Below, piece by piece: positions 1 to 5,751 of a stretch of 9,479 nucleotides of DNA. Each line of letters starts with the position of its first letter. The stretch's first letter is position 1. The notes under the pieces are model-generated. The model saw only the letters and a program-made list of their open reading frames with translations. It did not search any database and had not been told where the DNA came from. Made by a program: the position numbers and the translations under genes. Source of the stretch: Candidatus Schekmanbacteria bacterium GWA2_38_11 (GTDB lineage: Bacteria > Schekmanbacteria > GWA2-38-11). Where the stretch lies: contig MGDB01000109.1 of the NCBI GenBank assembly GCA_001790645.1, positions 1-9,479 of the forward strand, read 5' to 3'.

Positions 1-1604
1 CTCCAAAGGGGATAAAATCCTTCTCAATGTCTATGCCTGTATGGATGAAGGAAAAATTATTTTTATCCAAGCTCATAAGTGAAGAGTTAAATAATGCTGC
101 TGGAGTTGAAAAAGAAAACAAGTTTAGCTGGAGAAAAAAGTTGTTATTCCCTGAGCATCATCAATCGCATGCAGCATCAGCTTTTTTCCCTTCTCCATTC
201 AAAACTGCTGCTATTTTAACAATAGACGGTGTTGGGGAATGGGCTACTACATCAGCAGGGGTGGGAAGAGACAACGAATTACAGATAATTTATGAAATCC
301 ATTTTCCGCATTCCCTTGGGTTGCTCTATTCTGCTTTTACTTATTACACAGGTTTTAAAGTCAACTCTGGTGAATATAAGGTAATGGGACTGGCACCGTA
401 TGGAGAACCAAAATATACTCAACTCATATATGACAACCTGATAGACCTGAAAGAGGATGGTTCATTTTCTATGAATATGGATTATTTCAATTACTGCACC
501 GGACTTACAATGACAAACGGCAAATTCGATAAAATCTTCGGTGGGCCACCAAGAAAACCAGAAACAAATCTCACACAAAGAGAAATGGACTTAGCTCGCT
601 CTGTCCAGGATGTAACCGAGGAAGTTGTTCGCAGAATGGTCAAATTCTTAAAGAAGGAGACAGGTGAAGAAAACCTCTGTCTTGCAGGTGGTGTTGCCCT
701 CAACTGTGTTGCCAATGGGAAGATATTAAAAGAAGAAATATTTAAAAACGTATGGATTCAACCCTGTGCCGGAGATGCCGGAGGTGCACTCGGAGCAGCG
801 CTTGCTGTGTGGTACCAATATCTTGGGAATAAAAGAAATCATTTACAAAAGAGAGATTCAATGGAAGGAGCATATCTTGGTCCATCATATTCAGACAGTT
901 ACATAGAGAATTTTCTCTGCAGGAATAATATTCCTTTTAAAAAATTAAATGAATCTGACCTTATTGATAAAGTAGCTGATTTGCTTGCAGAAGGAAAAAT
1001 CATTGGATGGCTCAACGGGAGGATGGAATTTGGACCAAGAGCATTAGGAGCAAGAAGTATAATCGGAGATGCTCGTAGTACAAAGATGCAGTCAATCATG
1101 AACTTAAAGATAAAATACCGGGAGTCCTTCAGACCTTTTGCTCCTTCAGTATTAAGAGAAAAGATATCAGAGTATTTTGAGCTGGATTATGATAGCCCTT
1201 ATATGCTGCTTGTAGCGCCGGTCAGGAAAGAAAGGTGTGTTGATATCTCTAAAGAAAAGAAAAACCTCTGGGGGATAGACCTTCTCAATGTACCCCGTTC
1301 TGATATACCTGCAGTAACTCATATTGATTATTCTGCAAGAATACAAACAGTCCATGAAGATTCAAACCCAAAATATTATAAATTAATTAAGAAATTTGAA
1401 GAAAAAACAGGTTGCGCTGTAATAGTTAACACATCATTCAATGTCAGAGGAGAGCCCATTGTATGCAGTCCGGAGGATGCCTACAGATGTTTTATGAGGA
1501 CAGAAATGGATTATCTTGTTCTGGAAGATTTTCTCCTCGACAAAAAGGAACAGAAACCATTAGAGAACGATACAAACTGGAGAAAAGAGTTTGAACTCGA
1601 CTAA
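1..1604 (+). CDS. Carbamoyltransferase, NodU/CmcH/TobZ family (5' end cut by window)
   Basis: The family transfers a carbamoyl group from carbamoyl phosphate, through a carbamoyl-adenylate intermediate, to a hydroxyl of a small molecule or sugar in the cytoplasm. The reading frame is open to the window edge: codons from base 3 read PKGIKSFS before the first ATG at 27. That ATG is therefore internal, and I estimate about 80 N-terminal residues are missing. Visible family signatures, in order, are the metal/nucleotide-site HHQSHAASAFF (about 156-188), TIDGVGEW, LAGGVALNCVANG in the Kae1-like domain (about 685-720), and then the C-terminal carbamoyltransferase domain with GRMEFGPRALGARS (about 1018-1060), YRESFRPFAPS and VNTSFNVRGEPIVC (about 1425-1465). 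The 3' end overlaps the next gene by 14 bases, which implies translational coupling. The acceptor substrate cannot be told from sequence. Family assignment is secure. Confidence 0.95.
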   Translation, partial: PKGIKSFSMSMPVWMKEKLFLSKLISEELNNAAGVEKENKFSWRKKLLFPEHHQSHAASAFFPSPFKTAAILTIDGVGEWATTSAGVGRDNELQIIYEIHFPHSLGLLYSAFTYYTGFKVNSGEYKVMGLAPYGEPKYTQLIYDNLIDLKEDGSFSMNMDYFNYCTGLTMTNGKFDKIFGGPPRKPETNLTQREMDLARSVQDVTEEVVRRMVKFLKKETGEENLCLAGGVALNCVANGKILKEEIFKNVWIQPCAGDAGGALGAALAVWYQYLGNKRNHLQKRDSMEGAYLGPSYSDSYIENFLCRNNIPFKKLNESDLIDKVADLLAEGKIIGWLNGRMEFGPRALGARSIIGDARSTKMQSIMNLKIKYRESFRPFAPSVLREKISEYFELDYDSPYMLLVAPVRKERCVDISKEKKNLWGIDLLNVPRSDIPAVTHIDYSARIQTVHEDSNPKYYKLIKKFEEKTGCAVIVNTSFNVRGEPIVCSPEDAYRCFMRTEMDYLVLEDFLLDKKEQKPLENDTNWRKEFELD

Positions 1605-1983
1605 TAATTCTGAGTTAAAAAAATTTGGATTACTGATTGGATTAATTTTTGTAGTTATAGGATTCTTTCCAGCCATCAAAGGCAGAGCTTTAAATCTTTA
1701 CCTGATAATTATCGGAGTGGTTTTCATCCTTTTGGCCGTGTTGGCTCCAAATTTTTTATCCCCTGTACATAAAGGCTGGATGAAGGTCGGTAAAATCCTT
1801 GGAAGGATCAACACATTCCTGATTCTATCCATAATCTTCTTTCTATTTATAACACCCTATGGATTTGCATATAAAATATTTGGCTCAAGTTCAAAAAAAT
1901 TTGCACATAGATCAAGCAAGAACTCTTACTGGATAAAAAGAGAGCCAGCTAATCCTAAAGAAGAGATGAAAAGAACATTTTAA
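1591..1983 (+). CDS. SxtJ-type small membrane protein
   Basis: This is a 130-residue hydrophobic protein with three probable membrane helices at residues about 10-29, 33-53 and 73-93, followed by a basic, Ser/Lys-rich cytoplasmic-looking tail. Length, helix pattern and position directly behind a carbamoyltransferase fit the SxtJ family, which is often found next to NodU/CmcH-type carbamoyltransferases; its biochemical role is not established. The start is a TTG at 1591, inside the end of the upstream gene. A GGAGA Shine-Dalgarno at 1579-1583 stands 7 bases before it, so the 14-base overlap and coupled translation are credible. No downstream co-directional partner follows: the next reading frame after its stop ends after a few codons. 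A DUF5989-type gene, the usual third member of this set, is instead found inverted at 3257-3436. Confidence 0.8.
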   Translation: MNSTNNSELKKFGLLIGLIFVVIGFFPAIKGRALNLYLIIIGVVFILLAVLAPNFLSPVHKGWMKVGKILGRINTFLILSIIFFLFITPYGFAYKIFGSSSKKFAHRSSKNSYWIKREPANPKEEMKRTF

Positions 1984-2145
1984 ATGTTTCAATACAAAAA
2001 ATTTTAAATCCTTTCAAAGTCTTCTCAACGACAGATAAATAAAGTAATCCTGCCATTTGTTATTTAAGCTTGATTTGACATTTAGATTTTGATATTCAGG
2101 CCAAATATGTTTTCCCTTATACAACCTACTCTGTAATAAAAATCT

Positions 2146-2165
2146 GCGGGACAAGAATGTCCTGC
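2146..2165. repeat. Hairpin, 8-bp arms with AGAA loop
   Basis: GCGGGACA (2146-2153) and TGTCCTGC (2158-2165) pair through 8 bases, including one G-U pair, around the loop AGAA. It lies next to two further palindromes. From memory, similar sequences occur as dispersed intergenic repeats in many environmental genomes, but this was not checked. Confidence 0.6.
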
Positions 2166-2171
2166 CTATTG

Positions 2172-2193
2172 ACCTGCCTGCCGGCAGGCAGGT
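2172..2193. repeat. Perfect 22-bp palindrome (CCTGCCTGCCGGCAGGCAGG core)
   Basis: The 22 bases equal their own reverse complement, with no loop at all. The core is built from the short direct unit CCTG repeated toward a central CCGG. A loopless palindrome of this kind is either a dispersed intergenic repeat or a cruciform-prone site. I recall this motif as common in some candidate-phylum genomes, which is unverified here. Confidence 0.75.
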
Positions 2194-2195
2194 AG

Positions 2196-2215
2196 GCGGG
2201 GTTTTTTAACCCCGC
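2196..2215. terminator. G/C-rich hairpin, possible terminator
   Basis: GCGGGGTT (2196-2203) pairs with AACCCCGC (2208-2215) around TTTT. The hairpin is strong and lies between two co-directional genes, so it could end the upstream transcript. The run after the stem on the plus strand is A, not T, and on the minus strand the T-run precedes the stem, so it is not a canonical intrinsic terminator in either direction. Confidence 0.35.
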
Positions 2216-2254
2216 AAAAAAGATTCTCAAAAGAAAAACTTTTTAGCTCAGAAA

Positions 2255-2983
2255 TTGGTGGACAGCCCTAAACATAAAGGTGAAGGTCATAGAAAAAGAC
2301 TCAGGGATAAGTTCCTGAACTCAGGCCTAAACGGATTTCACGATTATGAGATTATTGAACTTCTCCTTACTTTAGGCACACCTCGCAAGGATTGTAAAGA
2401 GCAGGCAAAGGAGGCAATTGAAAAATTTAAATCCCTGAGAGGTGTTCTTGAAGCAGACATTGAGGAGCTTCAGGAAATTAAAGGAATTGGGTCTCATAAT
2501 GTTTTTGGGATAAAACTGATAAAAGAAGTTGCAAAGGAGTCTCTTAAGGAGAGGCTCTCTGAAAAACCTCTTGTCACTTCATCAAAAGATCTATTTGACT
2601 ACCTCTATTTATCAATGCGGGGATTGAAAATGGAACTTTTCAAAGTCATTTTTTTAAATACCAAAAACCGTATATTAGAAATTGAAGACCTTTTTAAAGG
2701 GACTTTGAATTCAAGCTCTGTCTACCCCAGGGAAATCATTCAAAGGTCAATCACTCTTAACGCAGCCTCTCTTATTTTTATCCATAACCATCCATCCGGA
2801 GACCCGCAGCCAAGCGAAAAGGACAGGGAGATTACCCGTGAACTTGTCTCTGCCGGCAACATTATGAAGATTAAAATATTAGACCATATAATAATAGGTG
2901 ATAACCACTATTTCAGCTTTGCTGATGAGGGGCTCGTTGAGGAATATAATACTAATTTTTTTAAAAAACATCAGGGGAAATAG
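2255..2983 (+). CDS. radC: RadC-like JAMM/MPN domain protein
   Basis: This is a 242-residue RadC family protein. The N-terminal part has the helix-hairpin-helix stretch LQEIKGIGSHN (about residues 72-82). The C-terminal part is a zinc metallo-isopeptidase-like JAMM domain with all ligands visible: H177-x-H179, S187 and D190 in HNHPSGDPQPSEKD. The length is normal for the family. Despite the name, a direct role of RadC in DNA repair is not established; the fold is that of JAMM hydrolases. No ATG is available. The open frame runs back to a stop at 2207, and the only usual start codons before the conserved HKGEGHRKRLRDKF segment are TTG at 2255 and GTG at 2258. Neither has a convincing Shine-Dalgarno, so the exact start is uncertain by a codon or so. 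The gene appears to be its own unit, flanked by hairpin repeats on both sides. Confidence 0.93.
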   Translation: MVDSPKHKGEGHRKRLRDKFLNSGLNGFHDYEIIELLLTLGTPRKDCKEQAKEAIEKFKSLRGVLEADIEELQEIKGIGSHNVFGIKLIKEVAKESLKERLSEKPLVTSSKDLFDYLYLSMRGLKMELFKVIFLNTKNRILEIEDLFKGTLNSSSVYPREIIQRSITLNAASLIFIHNHPSGDPQPSEKDREITRELVSAGNIMKIKILDHIIIGDNHYFSFADEGLVEEYNTNFFKKHQGK

Positions 2984-3256
2984 TTATCAGCAGACAGCAG
3001 GTAGTGGGCAGAAATTAATAATTTTCATATTAATAGGATTGCTTCGGTCGTTTTACTCCCTCGCAATGATACAGCAACAAAAGCTCAATAAATAAAAAGG
3101 ATAAAAACCCCTCTTGCAAGAACTGTATTTCAGATGGCAAAGTAAAAAGCTCCAGATGCAAGGCGCGCAAATTCTGAGGAATGAGGCGTACTTTTAGCTA
3201 CGCCGCAATGACGAAGGATACAGCGCAACGCAGCAGATGAACTTTTTACAAAGCCA
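2984..3256. other. Gene-free region between radC and the DUF5989 gene, made of repeats
   Basis: I see no supported gene here. The stretch begins with a degenerate CAG-rich segment (2987-3012: CAGCAGACAGCAGG, then TAGTGGGCAG), a type of low-complexity repeat. It continues with a hairpin repeat at 3038-3067 and ends with the 126-bp imperfect palindrome described separately. An open frame on the plus strand at 2898-3095 overlaps the end of radC and the repeats and has no protein-like features. Confidence 0.65.
3038..3067. repeat. Short inverted repeat ATTGC...GCAAT
   Basis: ATTGC (3038-3042) and GCAAT (3063-3067) bracket a 20-base middle beginning TTCGG. The full unit GGATTGCTTCGGTCG through CTCGCAATGATA resembles a dispersed intergenic repeat I recall from uncultivated bacterial genomes. 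The stem is short, so the structural case alone is weak. Confidence 0.4.
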
Positions 3257-3258
3257 TC
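3133..3258. repeat. 126-bp imperfect palindromic element (MITE-like or structured repeat)
   Basis: The ends are inverted copies: bases 3133-3152 (GATGGCAAAGTAAAAAGCTC) match the reverse complement of 3239-3258 at 16 of 20 positions. The middle has a perfect 6-bp stem, GGCGTA (3185-3190) with TACGCC (3199-3204). The segments between also pair partly, for example GGAATGAGGCGTA against the reverse complement of TACGCCGCAATGACG, so the whole element could fold into one long interrupted hairpin. It contains no open frame. From memory, related sequences are dispersed in some Nitrospirota/Desulfobacterota-type genomes, which is unverified. Its right end overlaps the last two bases of the stop codon of the adjoining minus-strand gene. 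Confidence 0.75.
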
Positions 3259-3436
3259 AGAAGATAGCGTAGATAAAGGGAGCAAGCGCTGAACCCTCCG
3301 TAAAGACAATAAGCAGGCTTAAAATCAGAAGTATTAACAGGATCGGGCCAAGCCACCATTTCTTTCTCACTTTCATGAACTGCCACAGTTCAGAAAAGAT
3401 TGAAAACTTATCCTTTAAATTCTCAGAAAAACTCAT
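3257..3436 (-). CDS. DUF5989-type small membrane protein (59 aa)
   Basis: The minus strand from ATG (complement of 3434-3436) to TGA (3257-3259) encodes 59 residues. The N-terminus starts MSFSENLKDKFS. It is followed by ELWQFMKVRKKWWLGP, one long hydrophobic helix (residues about 31-45) and the ending FTEGSALAPFIYAIF. The pattern W-x-F/x-R-K-K-W-W-L-x-P, one membrane helix and G-S-A-L-A-P-F-I-Y at the C-terminus is what I know of the DUF5989 family. Members usually sit beside SxtJ-type proteins and NodU/CmcH carbamoyltransferases; function is unknown. Here it is inverted relative to that pair and 1.3 kb from it, with radC between. There is no Shine-Dalgarno; a near-consensus promoter ends 6 bases before the ATG (see 3443-3472). 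The stop codon overlaps the end of a palindromic element. Confidence 0.85.
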   Translation of the reverse strand: MSFSENLKDKFSIFSELWQFMKVRKKWWLGPILLILLILSLLIVFTEGSALAPFIYAIF

Positions 3437-3442
3437 AACTTT

Positions 3443-3472
3443 ATTTTAACTTTCATCTATATATCATGTCAA
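3443..3472 (-). promoter_or_regulatory. Sigma-70-type promoter for the DUF5989 gene, predicting a leaderless mRNA
   Basis: On the minus strand a perfect -35 TTGACA (complement of 3467-3472) is followed after 18 bases by TAAAAT (complement of 3443-3448), one mismatch from the -10 consensus. Only 6 bases separate the -10 box from the ATG at 3436, so transcription should start at or within a base or two of the start codon. This agrees with the lack of any Shine-Dalgarno before that gene. Confidence 0.6.
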
Positions 3473-3527
3473 CCTATTTTTGAGAGACACAAGTAAAGTT
3501 CAAACTATTTGGATTTCCCATATTAAT

Positions 3528-3545
3528 CGCAGGCTAAAGCCTGCG
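3528..3545. repeat. Hairpin CGCAGGCT-AA-AGCCTGCG
   Basis: A perfect 8-bp stem (3528-3535 with 3538-3545) closes on two bases and is followed by GCTACC. It lies between the HD-domain gene's 3' end and the DUF5989 promoter. Similar AGGCTAAAGCCTGCGGCTACC units are familiar to me as dispersed intergenic repeats. On the minus strand it lies downstream of the HD gene and could act as its terminator, although no T-tract follows. Confidence 0.6.
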
Positions 3546-3583
3546 GCTACCAAATTATCTAAGACAAGGGTAAAAAAGTTGCT

Positions 3584-4087
3584 TTACTGATTACTTAGAT
3601 AGAGCTTCTTTGCTAATTTCTTTCCTGATTCAGTCTTAAAACTTTTTAAAATTATTTTTGATACTCTTTCCCTGTCTAAATGAATATTCTCTTCACTGAT
3701 ATTAACAAGTAAATCCGCATCCCAGATTATTTTAAAATCAATATTATCAATTTTTGATTCTGTATGATGCCCCCCAATAATATAACACACCCTGTTTATT
3801 ACCTCTTCCTCTATATGCATTCCTTCAAGAATCCTTCTGGCGATTGCCGGCCCTTCAATCTCCTGATACTTTCCTGCACTTGAGCCATATTTTTTCTCAG
3901 CCTCATGGATTCCAATATCATGAAATACTGCTGCTAAAGTAACTACTTTTAAAAAAAATAAATTCTGTGTATTTTCAGCACCAAGGATTTCTAAAGCAAA
4001 ATCTGTAACTTTTTTTGCATGATTAATCCTCTTTTTATCTTTATTAAAGTACTGTTCCATTTTTTTTAAAGCTATTTCTTTTATCAT
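3584..4087 (-). CDS. HD-domain phosphohydrolase
   Basis: This 167-residue cytoplasmic protein carries the full HD metal-binding signature: H23 (RINHAKKV), H56-D57 (AAVFHDIGIHEAE), a histidine pair H107-H108 (IIGGHHTE) and D123 (IIWDADLL). HD proteins of this size hydrolyse phosphoesters such as nucleotides or nucleotide second messengers; the substrate cannot be named here. There is no extra regulatory domain. The start is ATG at 4087 with AGAGGT on the minus strand (complement of about 4091-4096) at good distance, just before the GC-poor divergent spacer to the phosphoribosyltransferase gene. It is transcribed alone; the next minus-strand gene has its own promoter. The shared spacer with a phosphoribosyltransferase gene makes a nucleotide-related role possible, but that is only inference. 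Confidence 0.88.
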   Translation of the reverse strand: MIKEIALKKMEQYFNKDKKRINHAKKVTDFALEILGAENTQNLFFLKVVTLAAVFHDIGIHEAEKKYGSSAGKYQEIEGPAIARRILEGMHIEEEVINRVCYIIGGHHTESKIDNIDFKIIWDADLLVNISEENIHLDRERVSKIILKSFKTESGKKLAKKLYLSNQ

Positions 4088-4203
4088 TCTTACCTCTGCA
4101 TTATTTGGGTTTATATTTAGCTTGATTTTATATTTTTTTTATTTAATTATATTTATAGAATTTTACAAGAAAATTCTTTGACTTAAAAGGAGGGAAATAA
4201 TTT
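4088..4203. promoter_or_regulatory. Divergent control region between HD and phosphoribosyltransferase genes
   Basis: This 116-base, very AT-rich spacer must hold promoters for both directions. Candidates are TTGATT (4122-4127) followed by AT-rich -10-like sequence around 4144-4153 for the plus strand, and TATAAT on the minus strand (complement of 4146-4151) with no good -35. The base bias makes such matches common by chance, so exact sites are uncertain. The plus-strand gene has a strong Shine-Dalgarno AAGGAGG at 4187-4193, 10 bases before its ATG. Confidence 0.4.
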
Positions 4204-4911
4204 ATGTCCCTCATCTCAAAATCCAATATTATCCGCTTTAAAAACCGCAAACAGGCGGGTATCCTTTTAGGCGAGAAGCTTATCCATTTAGTTGAAAAAG
4301 AACCGGTAGTTCTTGCAATCCCCCGCGGTGGTGTTGTTGTGGGCAGAGAGATCGCCTTTAGGCTAAATGCAGAACTTGATCTTATAATCACAAAAAAAAT
4401 AGGTGCTCCCTTTAACTCTGAATTAGCTATTGGATCTGTTGCAGAAGACGGAAGTGTATACAGGAACGAAGAACTGATTAAAAGATTAGATATTTCTGAA
4501 GAGTATATAAAAGAAGAAGCTATGGTACAATTAAGAAATATTAAAGAGAGAACAAAAATATTTTCAAAATACAGAACCTGCATTTTACCTAAAGGGAAAA
4601 CAGTTATTATTACTGATGACGGAATTGCAACCGGTGCTACTATGATATCTGCAATAAATTGTATTAAGATGAAAGAACCAAAATCTATTTTTGTTGCTTT
4701 GCCAGTAGGTCCTGCAGAAACTATTTATGAACTCTTAAAAATAGTAAAAAGTGTAATTTGCTTAATGAAGCCTGAGTATTTTATGGCAGTGGGGGAATTT
4801 TATGAAGAATTTTGCCAGATAAGTGATTTAGAAGTAATCGATACTTTAAGAGAGTTTTCTGAAAGAAAGGAACTTTCAAATAAATCCAGAAAACATGCTT
4901 TTGATGTATGA
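4204..4911 (+). CDS. Phosphoribosyltransferase-domain protein (COG1926 type)
   Basis: This 235-residue type I phosphoribosyltransferase-fold protein has the PRPP-binding loop VIITDDGIATGAT (residues 134-146), with the paired acidic residues and Gly/Thr loop intact. The N-terminal half has VLAIPRGGVVVGREIA (about 37-51) and IITKKIGAPFNSELAIGSV (about 61-79). These two are typical of the stand-alone 'predicted phosphoribosyltransferase' group rather than of hypoxanthine or adenine enzymes. The natural acceptor for that group is not settled, so no gene symbol is given. It is the first gene of the plus-strand run 4204-6638; the next gene begins 51 bases later with its own strong ribosome binding site. 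A weak stem AACTAA/TTAGTT (4914-4932) lies just after its stop. Confidence 0.88.
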   Translation: MSLISKSNIIRFKNRKQAGILLGEKLIHLVEKEPVVLAIPRGGVVVGREIAFRLNAELDLIITKKIGAPFNSELAIGSVAEDGSVYRNEELIKRLDISEEYIKEEAMVQLRNIKERTKIFSKYRTCILPKGKTVIITDDGIATGATMISAINCIKMKEPKSIFVALPVGPAETIYELLKIVKSVICLMKPEYFMAVGEFYEEFCQISDLEVIDTLREFSERKELSNKSRKHAFDV

Positions 4912-4962
4912 CTAACTAACCCTTCTTTAGTTGTATAAAAAGAGCCCCGGAGGTGATTTAGA

Positions 4963-5370
4963 ATGAATTTGCTAAATCCTGAGATTGTTGAGTTAATAAA
5001 TAGAGCAGAAGTCTCTTATGTTGCGACCTCAGACAAGAATGGATATCCGCATTTAGCCGTAGAGAAAGGTTTAAAAATAATAGATGAGAAATATCTAGGA
5101 TTTAATGCCTGGTTTTGCAGAAAAACTGTTGAGAATCTTAGAAATAATCCTGAAGTAGCTATAGCAGTATGTGATCCCTTATCAAGAAGGGGGTACCAGT
5201 TTTTAGGCACTATTGCGGAAGTAAAAGAGGGTGCAATGTTAGACGGATTTAACCCGGAGTTAGAAAAAAAAGAAAAAGATATCCCTCAGATTGAAAGCAG
5301 GCTAAAAATAGAAATTAATGAGGTTTTAAACTTTGCAACTGGTCCCCATTCTGATAAAAATGTTTTATAA
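4963..5370 (+). CDS. Pyridoxamine-5'-phosphate-oxidase-like FMN-binding split-barrel protein
   Basis: The 135 residues form a short split-barrel flavoprotein of the pyridoxamine phosphate oxidase superfamily. The N-terminal strand-turn-strand VSYVATSDKNGYPHLA (about 17-32), FCRKTVENLRNNPEVAIAV (about 51-69) and RRGYQFLGTIAEV (about 75-87) follow the usual pattern of this fold, in which FMN (or F420 or haem in relatives) is bound at a dimer interface. Such small members are general flavin reductases or oxidases of unknown substrate and not true PdxH, which is longer. The start ATG at 4963 is fixed by an excellent GGAGGTGA Shine-Dalgarno (4949-4956) 6 bases upstream. It sits between a phosphoribosyltransferase gene and a sugar-phosphate-synthase remnant, probably in one transcript. 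Confidence 0.82.
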   Translation: MNLLNPEIVELINRAEVSYVATSDKNGYPHLAVEKGLKIIDEKYLGFNAWFCRKTVENLRNNPEVAIAVCDPLSRRGYQFLGTIAEVKEGAMLDGFNPELEKKEKDIPQIESRLKIEINEVLNFATGPHSDKNVL

Positions 5371-5400
5371 AATTGAAGTTTAAAAGAAAGTGAGGAAAAA

Positions 5401-5751
5401 ATAATTCCATTATTGCAAGTAGCCCTTGATATCGCTGATGGGAAAGAAGCGATTAAAATTGCAAGGGAAGTTTATAAATTAGTTGATATTATAGAGAGAG
5501 GAACTCCTTTGCTTAAATCAGAAGGGGCAAGGATAATTAAGCGTCTTAAAGAAGAATTCCCAACTGAAATAACAGCAATCCCATTGGCAATAGCGGGAGG
5601 AATAAAATTTGAAGACATTGACTTGCTGTTGAATATAAAACCCCGCATAATAATTGTGGGTGCATTCATAACCAGGAGCAGATATCCCGGGGAGGCGGCA
5701 AGGAGGATAAAAACTAAGATAGAGAAAACCTATAAGGGGAGAGTTTTATGA
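5401..5751 (+). pseudogene. Internally deleted 3-hexulose-6-phosphate synthase-like gene (OMP decarboxylase superfamily)
   Basis: The frame from 5401 reads IIPLLQVALDIADGKEA, then VDIIERGTPLLKSEG, which match the first strands of hexulose-6-phosphate synthase. About 50 residues in, after LKEEFP, it jumps to IPLAIAGGIKFEDID and PRIIIVGAFITRSRYPGEAARRI, the last strands including the phosphate-binding part. A complete enzyme has roughly 100 more central residues with the catalytic D-x-K-x-x-D region; these are absent without a frameshift. The best Shine-Dalgarno (GTGAGG, 5390-5395) points to ATA at 5401 or ATT at 5404. The first conventional start, TTG at 5413, is 17 bases away. A G-to-A change in an original ATG at 5401 would explain this. 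The stop overlaps the next gene's ATG (ATGA, 5748-5751). Most likely it is a decayed, inactive gene; a small novel protein or an assembly deletion are alternatives. Confidence 0.7.

Larger units (their letters stand above)
1984..2254. other. Intergenic region before radC, AT-rich with three stacked inverted repeats
   Basis: No coding frame is supported in these 271 bases. The first part (1984-2140) is AT-rich without obvious structure. The second part packs three inverted repeats within 70 bases, listed separately: a hairpin at 2146-2165, a perfect 22-bp palindrome at 2172-2193 and a G/C-rich hairpin at 2196-2215. Together they could end transcription from the carbamoyltransferase/SxtJ unit, although none has a T-tract directly after its stem on the plus strand. 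Confidence 0.7.

Noticed and set aside
27..29. ATG at 27 as the start of the carbamoyltransferase
   Set aside because: The frame is open upstream and reads family-like residues (PKGIKSFS) before this ATG, and about 80 residues expected for the family would be missing.
2898..3095. Plus-strand 65-codon open frame at the end of radC
   Set aside because: It overlaps radC in another frame and runs into repeat sequence, with no ribosome binding site or protein-like pattern.
4178..4183. TTGACT as a -35 box for the phosphoribosyltransferase gene
   Set aside because: It lies about 20 bases before the ATG and just ahead of the Shine-Dalgarno, leaving no room for a -10 box and leader.
4143..4583. Minus-strand open frame opposite the phosphoribosyltransferase gene
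   Set aside because: It is antisense to a gene with an intact PRPP motif and strong ribosome binding site, and its product has no recognisable features.
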